Shown: positions 56,571 to 64,000 of the stretch, piece by piece | How positions within the stretch are numbered: the stretch's first letter is position 1 | How the letters are laid out: each line of letters begins with the position of its first letter | Assembly: GCA_011390275.1 (NCBI GenBank) | Contig: JAABST010000023.1 | Location: 1-64,000, forward strand | Direction of reading: 5' to 3' | Length of the DNA stretch: 64,000 bases | DNA from: Geitlerinema sp. S16 | GTDB taxonomy: Bacteria; Cyanobacteriota; Cyanobacteriia; Cyanobacteriales; Geitlerinemataceae | Translations under genes and position numbers: made by a program | The notes under the pieces: model-generated | The model's input: only the letters and a program-made list of their open reading frames with translations | Told to the model about the DNA's origin: nothing | The model's database searches: none

Positions 56571-56769
56571 TAGAGAGTTCCGGTTCAGGGATTCGGTGTG
56601 TGTCGATCGATCAATCCAGCCAATCCAGCAGCCCTAAATTGGCCTTGGCAACTGAGTTTGATCTATTCCGATCAAACCGCAAGACGAAAAAGAAACAAAC
56701 TTAAACCTCAAGTGATTTCAGGTTGTTCTGTGAATCAGGCTGAAATAATTCAAGAATGAATTGCAAAAC

Positions 56770-56818
56770 ATCTGAGATTCGCATATGATTCACTCAGATT
56801 CGATATTCACTCAGATTC
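56770..56818. promoter_or_regulatory. Repeat cluster upstream of sbpA, candidate operator
   Basis: ATTCACTCAGATTC occurs twice, 17 nt apart (56788-56801 and 56805-56818). The inverted half ATCTGAG is at 56770-56776, pairing with CTCAGAT at 56793-56799. It lies just before the sbpA ribosome-binding site, in the divergent region shared with the Crp-like gene, so it could be that regulator's site. Confidence 0.4.
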
Positions 56819-56845
56819 ATCCCCCTCCCAAGGATGCAAAATCCT

Positions 56846-57949
56846 ATGAAAACCTCATTCCTCAAAGCTCGTTTAAGTACACGCTCACAATTCATCAAGC
56901 GTTCTGCTCTAGCATTCGTGGGAACCTTGGCGATCGGGATGCTCGCTGCTTGCGGTAGTCGCCCCGAGTCCTCGACCGACGCCGCGATCGCCGACACCAG
57001 TGGCGGTGGTGAGCCGATCAAACTAACGCTGGTCTCCTATGCCGTGACGCAAAGCGCCTACGAGCAAATCATTCCGAAATTTATTGAGTCTTGGAAAGAG
57101 GAAACGGGTCAAACCCTAGAGATTGAGCAGAGCTACGGCGGCTCTGGGTCTCAAACCCGCGCGGTGCTGGACGGCTTGGAAGCCGATGTGGTGGCACTGG
57201 CCTTGGCGCTCGACACTCAAAAAATTGAAGAGGCTGGGTTGATTGAACCGGGTTGGGAAGCCGAATTACCGAACGAGTCGATCGTCCATCGCTCCGTTGC
57301 GGCGCTGGTGTTTCGCGATAACAACCAAAACGTGAAAGGCTGGGCAGACCTGGCACGGGATGACGTGGAGGTGATCACCGCCAATCCGAAAACCTCCGGT
57401 GGTGCGCGGTGGAATTTCCTGGCGCTGTGGGGGGCGGTCACCCAGGCCGGTCAGTCGGAGGCGGAGGCGCAACGCTTTGTCGATGCGGTGTTTAGTAAAG
57501 CGCCGGTGCTGCCGAAAAATGCGCGGGAATCAACGGACGTGTTCTTTAAGCAGGGTCAGGGCAATGTGCTGATCAATTACGAAAACGAGGTGCTATTGGC
57601 GGAGTCGAAGGGGGAAACGTTGCCCTATCTTGTGCCGACGGATTACAACATTTCGATCGACAATCCCGTCGCGGTGGTGGATGCCAACGTGGAGAAGCAC
57701 GGCACGCGAGAGGTCGCCGAAGCCTTCGTCGCGTTTTTGTTTACCCCAGAAGCCCAGCGTGAATTTGCCAAGGTGGGTTTTCGTCCCGTTGAGCCGACGG
57801 TTGTCCAGGAATTCGCGGACGAATATCCCACGATCGAGAATCTATTCACCGTGACCGATTTGGGCGGCTGGGACAAGATTCAAGCTCAATTTTTTGCCGA
57901 TGGTGCGGCGTTCGATCAGATGCAACGTCGGCTTGAAACGTCGCGTTAA
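56846..57949 (+). CDS. sbpA: Sulfate ABC transporter substrate-binding lipoprotein
   Basis: 367 residues from the ATG at 56846, which has AAGGA at a good distance; an ATG four codons earlier overlaps that site. It is a lipoprotein: the signal LAFVGTLAIGMLAACG ends in a lipobox with the lipid-bearing Cys. The mature part has sulfate/thiosulfate-binding family motifs: YGGSGSQTRAVLDGLEADVVALAL, NPKTSGGARWNFLALWG and INYENEVLLA. It captures sulfate in the periplasm for CysTWA, encoded just downstream. Confidence 0.95.
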   Translation: MKTSFLKARLSTRSQFIKRSALAFVGTLAIGMLAACGSRPESSTDAAIADTSGGGEPIKLTLVSYAVTQSAYEQIIPKFIESWKEETGQTLEIEQSYGGSGSQTRAVLDGLEADVVALALALDTQKIEEAGLIEPGWEAELPNESIVHRSVAALVFRDNNQNVKGWADLARDDVEVITANPKTSGGARWNFLALWGAVTQAGQSEAEAQRFVDAVFSKAPVLPKNARESTDVFFKQGQGNVLINYENEVLLAESKGETLPYLVPTDYNISIDNPVAVVDANVEKHGTREVAEAFVAFLFTPEAQREFAKVGFRPVEPTVVQEFADEYPTIENLFTVTDLGGWDKIQAQFFADGAAFDQMQRRLETSR

Positions 57950-57990
57950 CGATGCGGATGGTTGAGTTAATGGCGCAAAACTCGCAGTCA

Positions 57991-58044
57991 GTAGGGTGGG
58001 CAATGCCCATCAGCATCCGTGATGGTGGGCAATGCCCACCCTAC
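57991..58044. repeat. Dispersed GTAGGG element, 54-bp short form
   Basis: GTAGGGTGGGCAATGCCCAT at the left and GGTGGGCAATGCCCACCCTAC at the right, with a shortened centre. It lies between sbpA and cysT and is transcribed through. Confidence 0.85.
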
Positions 58045-58134
58045 AAAACTCGCTGTTCCGAGTCGTTCCAGCTTGTTTCAAGTTTTTGCGTCGTACGTTC
58101 CGAGCGTTATTCAGTCCCTACCGTTATCCGAATT

Positions 58135-58959
58135 ATGGTTCGATTACCCGTTTTGCGTTTCGCGTTCCCATCCTGGCCTTGGGTGATAACGGTCGGCTAC
58201 CTAATCATCCTGTTGTTCTTGCCGATTGCCGCTCTCCTGAGCCAAACGTTCAGCCTGTCCGCCGACGAATTTTGGGCGATCGCCACCGCCCCGATCGCCA
58301 TCTCCGCCTACCGCGTCACCTTTATCACAGCCCTGGGCGCCGCCTTACTCAATGGCCTGATGGGGACGATCATCGCCTGGGTTTTAGTCCGCTACGAATT
58401 CCCAGGCCGTAAGTTTGTCGATGCCGCGCTCGATCTTCCCTTCGCCCTGCCCACCGCCGTTGCAGGTCTATTACTTGCAACGCTCTACAGCGAAAACGGT
58501 TGGATGGGGCAACTGTTCGCCCCCTTCGGGATCAAAATCGCCTTTACCCGTCTTGGGGTGTGGGTCGCCATGGTGTTTATCTCGCTCCCGTTTATCGTCC
58601 GAACCGTTCAGCCCGTCCTTCAAGAGCTAGAGCCGGAAGTCGAAGAGGCCGCTTCGTCGCTCGGCGCATCCCCAGGGCAAACTTTTTGGCGCATCATCTT
58701 GCCGCCTCTGTTTCCCTCGATTTTGACCGGGATGGCCTTGGGATTTTCCCGCGCCGTCGGTGAATACGGCTCCGTGGTCATCGTCTCCTCCGGGATTCCG
58801 TTTCGCGATTTGATTGCCCCGGTGTTGATTTTTCAGCGTTTGGAGCAGTACGACTATAGCGGCGCTTCCGTCATTGGCATCGTTCTACTGGCGATCGCCT
58901 TGCTGCTGCTATTGACGATTAACCGCTTGCAACAGTGGGGGCAACGCTATGCTGGCTAA
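58135..58959 (+). CDS. cysT: Sulfate ABC transporter permease CysT
   Basis: 274 residues from the ATG at 58135. The frame is open 61 codons further upstream, but that part translates the dispersed repeat (GWAMPI, GGQCPPYKT) and is not family-like. Six membrane segments are visible. The coupling (EAA) loop reads EEAASSLGASPGQTFWRIILP. With CysW it forms the membrane channel for sulfate import. It overlaps cysW by 11 nt, so translation is coupled. Confidence 0.94.
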   Translation: MVRLPVLRFAFPSWPWVITVGYLIILLFLPIAALLSQTFSLSADEFWAIATAPIAISAYRVTFITALGAALLNGLMGTIIAWVLVRYEFPGRKFVDAALDLPFALPTAVAGLLLATLYSENGWMGQLFAPFGIKIAFTRLGVWVAMVFISLPFIVRTVQPVLQELEPEVEEAASSLGASPGQTFWRIILPPLFPSILTGMALGFSRAVGEYGSVVIVSSGIPFRDLIAPVLIFQRLEQYDYSGASVIGIVLLAIALLLLLTINRLQQWGQRYAG

Positions 58960-59827
58960 CGATTCATCCACATCCAACCTTTCGCCGACTCGATCGCTCC
59001 CGCCGCAAAAACTCTCCCTTCCCATCCAACCGATCCTGATCGCCCTCGCCCTCACCTACATTGGCATCATCCTGCTGCTGCCACTCATCACACTAATCTA
59101 CGAATCGTTCCACCTCGGTGTGCAGCCTCTCCTCACCACCATTGCAACCCCAGAATTTCGCTCCGCCCTACAGCTCACCCTCCTCCTCGCGGCGATCGCC
59201 GTCCCCCTCAATACCGTTTTTGGTCTATGCGCGGCCTGGGTATTAGCCCGCAAACAGTTTCGCGGTCGCGCCCTGCTTCTCAGCTTGATTGACCTACCCT
59301 TTTCCATCTCCCCCGTGGTTGCGGGCTTGATGATCGTGCTGCTATACGGTCGGAATGGCTGGTTTGGAGCGTGGCTAGAGGCGATCGATGTGAAAGTGGT
59401 GTTCGCCGTGCCGGGAATGGCGATCGCCACCCTGTTTATCACCCTGCCCTTCGTCGTTCGAGAAGTCATCCCCGTGCTTGAAGAAATGGGCACAGAACAA
59501 GAAGAGGCCGCGCGAACCTTAGGAGCCAGTGACTGGCAGATTTTCTGGCGGATCACGCTGCCTCATATTCGCTGGGGTTTGCTCTACGGTGTACTGCTCA
59601 CCAATGCACGCGCCCTAGGAGAATTCGGAGCCGTTTCCGTTGTTTCTGGCAGCATTTTGGGACGCACTCAAACCCTCCCCATCTTCGTTGAGCAATCGTA
59701 TCTAAATTATCAAACTCAAGCCGCCTTTGGAGCCGCCAGCATCTTAGTGTTGCTAGCGTTGACCACACTCATCATTAAAGAAATTATTAGCAAGCAAAGC
59801 GGAAAAACGTCTAAATCCTCCGTGTAA
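58949..59827 (+). CDS. cysW: Sulfate ABC transporter permease CysW
   Basis: 292 residues. Membrane segments begin at about 28 (LALTYIGIILLLPLITLIY). The EAA loop is EEAARTLGASDWQIFWRITLP. The segment ARALGEFGAVSVVSGSI is typical of CysW. It starts inside cysT, and cysA follows after 77 nt. Confidence 0.94.
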   Translation: MLANDSSTSNLSPTRSLPPQKLSLPIQPILIALALTYIGIILLLPLITLIYESFHLGVQPLLTTIATPEFRSALQLTLLLAAIAVPLNTVFGLCAAWVLARKQFRGRALLLSLIDLPFSISPVVAGLMIVLLYGRNGWFGAWLEAIDVKVVFAVPGMAIATLFITLPFVVREVIPVLEEMGTEQEEAARTLGASDWQIFWRITLPHIRWGLLYGVLLTNARALGEFGAVSVVSGSILGRTQTLPIFVEQSYLNYQTQAAFGAASILVLLALTTLIIKEIISKQSGKTSKSSV

Positions 59828-59904
59828 ATCACTGTATGTAAGTCAATAGAAAAATTCTTCGACTTACACAAAAAACTCTAACCTTCATTACCCAAATTCA
59901 AGCC

Positions 59905-60954
59905 ATGAGTATTATTATTGATAACGTTTCAAAACAGTTTGGTCAATTCAAAGCACTTCAGCCGACCAACCTAACCATTTCGTCCGGGAAATTAGTGGCA
60001 CTTCTTGGCCCCTCTGGCTCCGGAAAATCAACGCTGCTCAGAGTGATATCCGGCCTGGAAAGCCCGGATCAAGGCTCAATTATAATTGACGGACACGATC
60101 ACACCCGTCTAGATGTTCGCCAGCGCAATATCGGTTTTGTCTTTCAGCACTACGCCCTATTTAAACACCTAACTATCCGTCAAAATATCGCCTTTGGCCT
60201 CGAAATTCGTCGCCAGCCTCGCGAAACCATTCGGAAACGGGTGAATGAGCTGCTCGACCTGATTCAGCTTGCGGGACTCGGCGATCGCTATCCCGCACAA
60301 CTATCGGGCGGACAGCGCCAACGGGTCGCCCTCGCCCGCGCCCTCGCCGTTCAGCCCCAAGTGTTACTCCTCGACGAACCCTTCGGCGCACTCGACGCCA
60401 AGGTGCGAAAGGAATTACGCAGTTGGCTACGTCGCCTACACGACGAGGTACACGTCACCAGCGTTTTTGTGACCCACGATCAGGAAGAAGCAATGGAAGT
60501 TGCGGACGAAATTGTAATTATGAATGAGGGTAAAATCGAACAGGTCGGAACCTCGATCGAGGTGTACGATCATCCTGCAAGCCCGTTTGTTATGGGCTTT
60601 GTTGGCGCAGTCAATGTCATCCCTAAAACATCTCACATTGCAAATCAACTAAACCCAGTCAATCGCACACACGATATTTTTGTTCGTCCTCAAGATGTCG
60701 AGATCTTCACACAACCGAAATCTAAAGCTATTTCGGCGACAGTAGAACGAATTATTCCGTTAGGCTCAGAAATTCAAGTTGAATTACGTCTAGCCGACGA
60801 TAATGTTGTGATGGCATATGTGACACGACCTAAATTTGCCCAATTGCAGCTCAATATCGATCAAAATGTGTTCGCTTTTGTGCATAAATCTCAAGTATTT
60901 CCAGAAGAAACATCGCGACTCTCAGAATTAACAGCAAGCGGAATCAACCGTTAG
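59905..60954 (+). CDS. cysA: Sulfate ABC transporter ATP-binding protein
   Basis: 349 residues. Walker [12 protein letters not shown]-loop near FQHYALF, signature [15 protein letters not shown], Walker [13 protein letters not shown] and H-loop [14 protein letters not shown] are all intact. The C-terminal ~110 residues form a TOBE-like regulatory domain. It powers sulfate import through CysT/CysW. It is the last gene of the operon. Confidence 0.95.
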   Translation: MSIIIDNVSKQFGQFKALQPTNLTISSGKLVALLGPSGSGKSTLLRVISGLESPDQGSIIIDGHDHTRLDVRQRNIGFVFQHYALFKHLTIRQNIAFGLEIRRQPRETIRKRVNELLDLIQLAGLGDRYPAQLSGGQRQRVALARALAVQPQVLLLDEPFGALDAKVRKELRSWLRRLHDEVHVTSVFVTHDQEEAMEVADEIVIMNEGKIEQVGTSIEVYDHPASPFVMGFVGAVNVIPKTSHIANQLNPVNRTHDIFVRPQDVEIFTQPKSKAISATVERIIPLGSEIQVELRLADDNVVMAYVTRPKFAQLQLNIDQNVFAFVHKSQVFPEETSRLSELTASGINR

Positions 60955-61025
60955 ATACTTATGATCTCAGTCTCGTAGGTTGGGTTGAGGCATGAAACCC
61001 AACATTCGCAAGATTTTTAGTACCC

Positions 61026-61110
61026 GTAGGGTGGGCACTGCCCACCACGATCAACCCACGAATACGTATTCGTTATGGTGGGCAATTATGGTGGGCAATG
61101 CCCACCCTAC
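61026..61110. repeat. Dispersed GTAGGG element, copy with internal duplication
   Basis: 85 bp. GTAGGGTGGGCACTGCCCAC at the left and a right arm ending GTGGGCAATGCCCACCCTAC. The start of the right arm (TTATGGTGGGCAA) is duplicated. It lies between cysA and the tmRNA. Confidence 0.85.
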
Positions 61111-61202
61111 CAAACCACTCAGGCTTTTGATATGAAAGGTAAAACTTGAAAGAACGAGATAAGCCGGTTATAATGAGTGACACGCTGAAAAGCGATATGC
61201 AC

Positions 61203-61590
61203 GGGGCCTTAATGGTTTCGACGTGTTGGCGAAATCCAAACCGTGATGCAGGCCGAGAGTGAGCCACCTCTCGTAAATCAAGACTCAAAACAAAAAGTAA
61301 ATGCGAACAACATCGTTCCTTTCGCTCGTAAAGCTGCACCTGTTGCTGCCTAACAAAAACTTCTAAGTTTCGAGCACTCGCTGTCGGACTCCGTTAAAGA
61401 CATCGGGTAACCCCCAACGGATGCGCTGTGTTGATGCCTCTGGTCATCCTCATGGCAAAGACTTTACTAGAGCATCCCACCGTTAGGGATAATTGACGGT
61501 CCCTGTTCCAAGGGTTAACGGAACTAAGCCTGTGAATGAGCGCAAGGTCAATACCCAGGGCGGACACGGGTTCGATTCCCGTAGGCTCCA
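61203..61590 (+). ncRNA. ssrA: Transfer-messenger RNA
   Basis: 388 nt. The 5' end GGGGCCT pairs with the 3' AGGCTCC to form the tRNA-like acceptor, with discriminator A at 61590; CCA is not encoded. The T arm ACACGGGTTCGATTCCCGT is canonical. The resume codon is GCG at 61303, and the tag reads ANNIVPFARKAAPVAA with TAA at 61351-61353. It rescues stalled ribosomes and marks the peptide for degradation. Confidence 0.98.
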
Positions 61591-61631
61591 CTTTTGACAT
61601 GTGTTTGACTGTTTAATTGCTCGATCAAACT

Positions 61632-61678
61632 CAAAAACCGCGTTTAGCCTGTACAAAACAGCTTGAGCGCGGTTTTTG
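61632..61678 (+). terminator. Intrinsic terminator after tmRNA
   Basis: CAAAAACCGCG (61632-61642) pairs with CGCGGTTTTTG (61668-61678), with an inner CTGT/ACAG stem. The T-run is in the 3' arm. It lies 41 nt after the tmRNA end and also before rsmB. Confidence 0.8.
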
Positions 61679-61734
61679 TTTGGCTTGACGCGAAGTGTAG
61701 CGCGTCGTTTATCATTTCTATCTTTCTCCTGACT

Positions 61735-63180
61735 ATGCCCGATCGCTCGCCTCGTCCGTCTGCAAAATCTGGTCGCCCAGCTCGGGGCAACGCTTCGGAT
61801 CAGGCCAAAGCACCGATCGCCGATCCGCGTCAGTTGGCGTTTGCTGCCCTGCGCGAAATCACCAAAAAAGATGCCTATGCGGACGTTGCGCTCGATCGCC
61901 ATCTCGCCAAAAGTCAGCTCGCCAGCCGCGATCGCGCCCTCGCCACGGAGCTAGTCTACGGCTGCGTCCGGCGACGGCGAACCCTCGATGCCATCATCGA
62001 TCGACTTGCCAAGAAACCTGCCAATCAGCAACCCCCAGATCTACGCATCGTGTTACATCTCGGGCTTTACCAGATTATTTATAGCGATCGCATTCCCAGC
62101 TCTGCCGCTGTGGATACCACCGTTAAGCTCGCCAAAAGCAACGGTTTATCGGGGCTTTCGGGTCTGGTGAACGGTATTTTGCGCCAATATCTCCGCACCT
62201 ACGGCGAGACCGTCCCCAATTTTGATGAGATCGAGGAGCCGATCGAGCAGCTCGCAACACGGACGAGTTTTCCCGATTGGATCGTCGCAGCTTGGGTCGA
62301 ACAACTGGGTTGGGATGAGGCCGAACAGCTTTGTCATTGGTTTGACGGCGCTCCCCAGATGCACCTGCGCGTCAATCGCCTGACGACGACCCGCGACGAG
62401 ACGATCGCGCAATTTACGGCCAGCGAGATCGACGCGGAACCGATCGCCGGATTGCCGGACGGGATTCGCCTGATCTCCGGGGCGGGGCGTATCGTCCAAC
62501 TTCCCAGCTACAGCGATGGCCTGTGGAGCATCCAGGATGGCAGCGCCCAGCTTGTGACGTATTTGCTCGATCCACAACCGGGCGAGGTGATCGTCGATGC
62601 CTGCGCCGCTCCTGGGGGCAAGGCGACCCATGCGGCGGAGCTGATGGGGGATTGCGGCACGATTTGGGCCTGCGATCGCACCGCGTCGCGCCTCAAGAAA
62701 GTCGCCAGCAATGCCGCACGGTTGAACCTGGTGACGATTAATGCCTTGGCGGGGGACAGTCGCGACCAGCCGCAGTTCGTGGGGCAATGCGATCGCGTCT
62801 TGATCGATGCGCCCTGCTCCGGCTTGGGAACGCTGCACCGACGCGCCGATCTGCGCTGGCGACAAACCCGCGAAAACGCGATCGAGCTGGCCACACTCCA
62901 AGGCGAACTGCTCGAATCTGCCGCCACCTGGGTCAAGCCCGCAGGCGTTTTGGTCTATGCCACCTGTTCGATCCACGAGCCAGAAAATGAGGGCGTGATT
63001 AACGCATTTTTGGCACGAAATCCGGAGTGGGCGATCGTGCCACCGCCGGAGGGCAACCCGGCGCGAGCTTTTTGGAATGCTGCGGCCAATCCCCAGGGCT
63101 GGCTCAAGCTCTGGCCGCATCGATCGGGGATGGATGGCTTTTTTATGGTGCGTTTAGAGCGGCGATCTGCCAATTCTTAA
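61735..63180 (+). CDS. rsmB: 16S rRNA m5C967 methyltransferase
   Basis: 481 residues from the ATG at 61735. The upstream open stretch overlaps the tmRNA terminator. The N-terminal ~150 residues are a NusB-like RNA-binding domain (LAFAALREITKKDAYADVALD, LATELVYGCVRRRRTLDAII). The methyltransferase has motif I VDACAAPGGKATHAAEL, motif IV DAPCSGLGTLHRR with the releasing Cys, and motif VI YATCSIHEPENE with the nucleophilic Cys. It methylates C967 of 16S rRNA. Confidence 0.95.
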   Translation: MPDRSPRPSAKSGRPARGNASDQAKAPIADPRQLAFAALREITKKDAYADVALDRHLAKSQLASRDRALATELVYGCVRRRRTLDAIIDRLAKKPANQQPPDLRIVLHLGLYQIIYSDRIPSSAAVDTTVKLAKSNGLSGLSGLVNGILRQYLRTYGETVPNFDEIEEPIEQLATRTSFPDWIVAAWVEQLGWDEAEQLCHWFDGAPQMHLRVNRLTTTRDETIAQFTASEIDAEPIAGLPDGIRLISGAGRIVQLPSYSDGLWSIQDGSAQLVTYLLDPQPGEVIVDACAAPGGKATHAAELMGDCGTIWACDRTASRLKKVASNAARLNLVTINALAGDSRDQPQFVGQCDRVLIDAPCSGLGTLHRRADLRWRQTRENAIELATLQGELLESAATWVKPAGVLVYATCSIHEPENEGVINAFLARNPEWAIVPPPEGNPARAFWNAAANPQGWLKLWPHRSGMDGFFMVRLERRSANS

Positions 63181-63219
63181 CTTGAATCAGTAAGCCGTCA
63201 GGCGGCCATAAACGCGACA

Positions 63220-64000
63220 CTATGCCGTCATTCGGTTGGCCGCCGTCAATAGTTCAACATCAAGCCACTTCAGCTCTAAACCCTTGAGAAAGATTTCGTC
63301 GATCGCGACCATTTCGCCGGTCTCCGTCATGAATTTATGATCCGGCGTCGCCCGAACGATCGCACCCGTTTCGAGCGCATACTCATAAACCTCACGCACA
63401 CCGCGATCGTGCCACTGGGCGATCGGCTGTGTATACACAAACCCATTCGGGTCAACACTATAGACTGTGCAGTCTAGTCGTTCCGCAACAATTTGGCCGA
63501 TCGGCAGCGCCCCATATTCGACGGTCATCACCTCCATCTCCGCCGTTAAGCAATATTCCGCAAACAGAACCATTTGATCAAATAATGCATCCGAAATTTT
63601 CTTTTCAACGCCATTCTTCGCCGCACCATCGATAAAAATTTCGCGATGTTTCTGCATTTCTGATATTTTCTTTTTCCCCATCGCGCGTCGTAACAAATCT
63701 GCTTCACCGAGCGAATATCCGGCCATATCCTGCGCGATTTTCATGATCTGTTCTTGATAGACCATGACGGCGTAAGTCTCTTGGAGAATCGACTCTAACA
63801 TCGGATGATCGTAGACAATTTCTTCAAGGCCGTGTTTCCGATTAATGAACTTCGGAATTAGACCAGCATCCAGTGGCCCCGGACGATAGAGCGCCAGAAT
63901 CGAGGAAATATCGTCGATACAGGACGGTTTGAGATCGCGTACCACCTGCCGCATTCCCGATGATTCGAGCTGAAAAATACCTTCGAGTTTGCCCTGAGCG
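63220..64000 (-). CDS. dnaE: DNA polymerase III alpha, N-terminal half with split intein N-part (3' end)
   Basis: Open to the right edge, so this is the last 260 codons of the split dnaE-N gene. DnaE sequence ([31 protein letters not shown], then LADLLRR-type [13 protein letters not shown]) runs to FAEY. The intein starts at Cys, codon 63550-63552, and spans 110 residues to the stop. Intein landmarks: [19 protein letters not shown] (block A), and [11 protein letters not shown] (block B with the Thr..His). The other half (intein C and DnaE-C) is encoded elsewhere, and protein trans-splicing joins the two. It converges on rsmB with a 39-nt gap. Confidence 0.96.
   Translation of the reverse strand, partial: AQGKLEGIFQLESSGMRQVVRDLKPSCIDDISSILALYRPGPLDAGLIPKFINRKHGLEEIVYDHPMLESILQETYAVMVYQEQIMKIAQDMAGYSLGEADLLRRAMGKKKISEMQKHREIFIDGAAKNGVEKKISDALFDQMVLFAEYCLTAEMEVMTVEYGALPIGQIVAERLDCTVYSVDPNGFVYTQPIAQWHDRGVREVYEYALETGAIVRATPDHKFMTETGEMVAIDEIFLKGLELKWLDVELLTAANRMTA

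Noticed and set aside
57952..58134. Longer start for cysT
   Set aside because: The extension translates the repeat at 57991-58044 and lacks similarity to permeases.
61394..61902. Minus-strand frames over the tmRNA and rsmB start
   Set aside because: Antisense to a well-formed tmRNA (acceptor, tag and T arm all present); a common false gene call.

Overview
The window is chromosomal DNA of a cyanobacterium of moderately high GC. The evidence is the very frequent GCGATCGC (HIP1) octamers, a tmRNA with the cyanobacterial tag ANNIVPFARKAAPVAA, a DnaE N-terminal half ending in a split intein, and cyanobacteria-typical families (DUF1822, DUF3122, CHAT proteins, a TPS-domain protein, the rpmG-rpsR-RNase II cluster). 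I do not assign a genus.

Layout. 1-10.2 kb: two minus-strand genes for exported surface-type proteins, a TPS/haemagglutinin-like protein cut by the left edge and a giant subtilase-lectin-LRR protein. 11-24 kb: an accessory block with a CHAT-TPR protein and its small exported partner, a single-chain type IIG restriction-modification enzyme, a TPR-CHAT protein, and a sigma-like/DUF1822 pair behind a structured leader. 24-33 kb: mainly housekeeping genes (argB, a methyltransferase, an inositol-phosphatase-like gene, plsC, a TIGR03032 gene, uvrB, adk, dcd). 33-42 kb: an RTX protein, a DUF3122 protein, a DUF4347/beta-propeller/RTX gene whose start is out of frame at a C9 tract and which is flanked by 138-bp direct repeats, a P-loop ATPase, and a third CHAT protein. 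42-52 kb: hydrolase, RDD protein, rpmG, rpsR, RNase II, CbiQ-like permease, and two sugar/methyl-transfer proteins sharing a duplicated C-terminal module. 52-54.5 kb: tRNA-Leu(UAA), a TnpB/Cas12-like nuclease with an intact RuvC triad, and directly after it a six-repeat CRISPR array. 54.5-61 kb: a coiled-coil membrane protein, a Crp-family regulator divergent from the sulfate transporter operon sbpA-cysT-cysW-cysA. 61-64 kb: tmRNA, rsmB, and the 3' part of dnaE-N with its intein.

The strongest candidate for an undescribed system is the stand-alone type V-U-like CRISPR locus (52.2-54.5 kb). It has no cas1/cas2 and no transposition genes in the window. The first repeat contains the effector stop codon. 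A structured non-coding stretch upstream carries a 12-nt piece of the repeat next to a bidirectional terminator, so a minus-strand transcript would look like a tracrRNA with an anti-repeat. The second candidate is the putative phase-variable DUF4347 gene at 35-38.2 kb.

All calls come from reading the sequence by eye. No database search, folding or alignment program was run.
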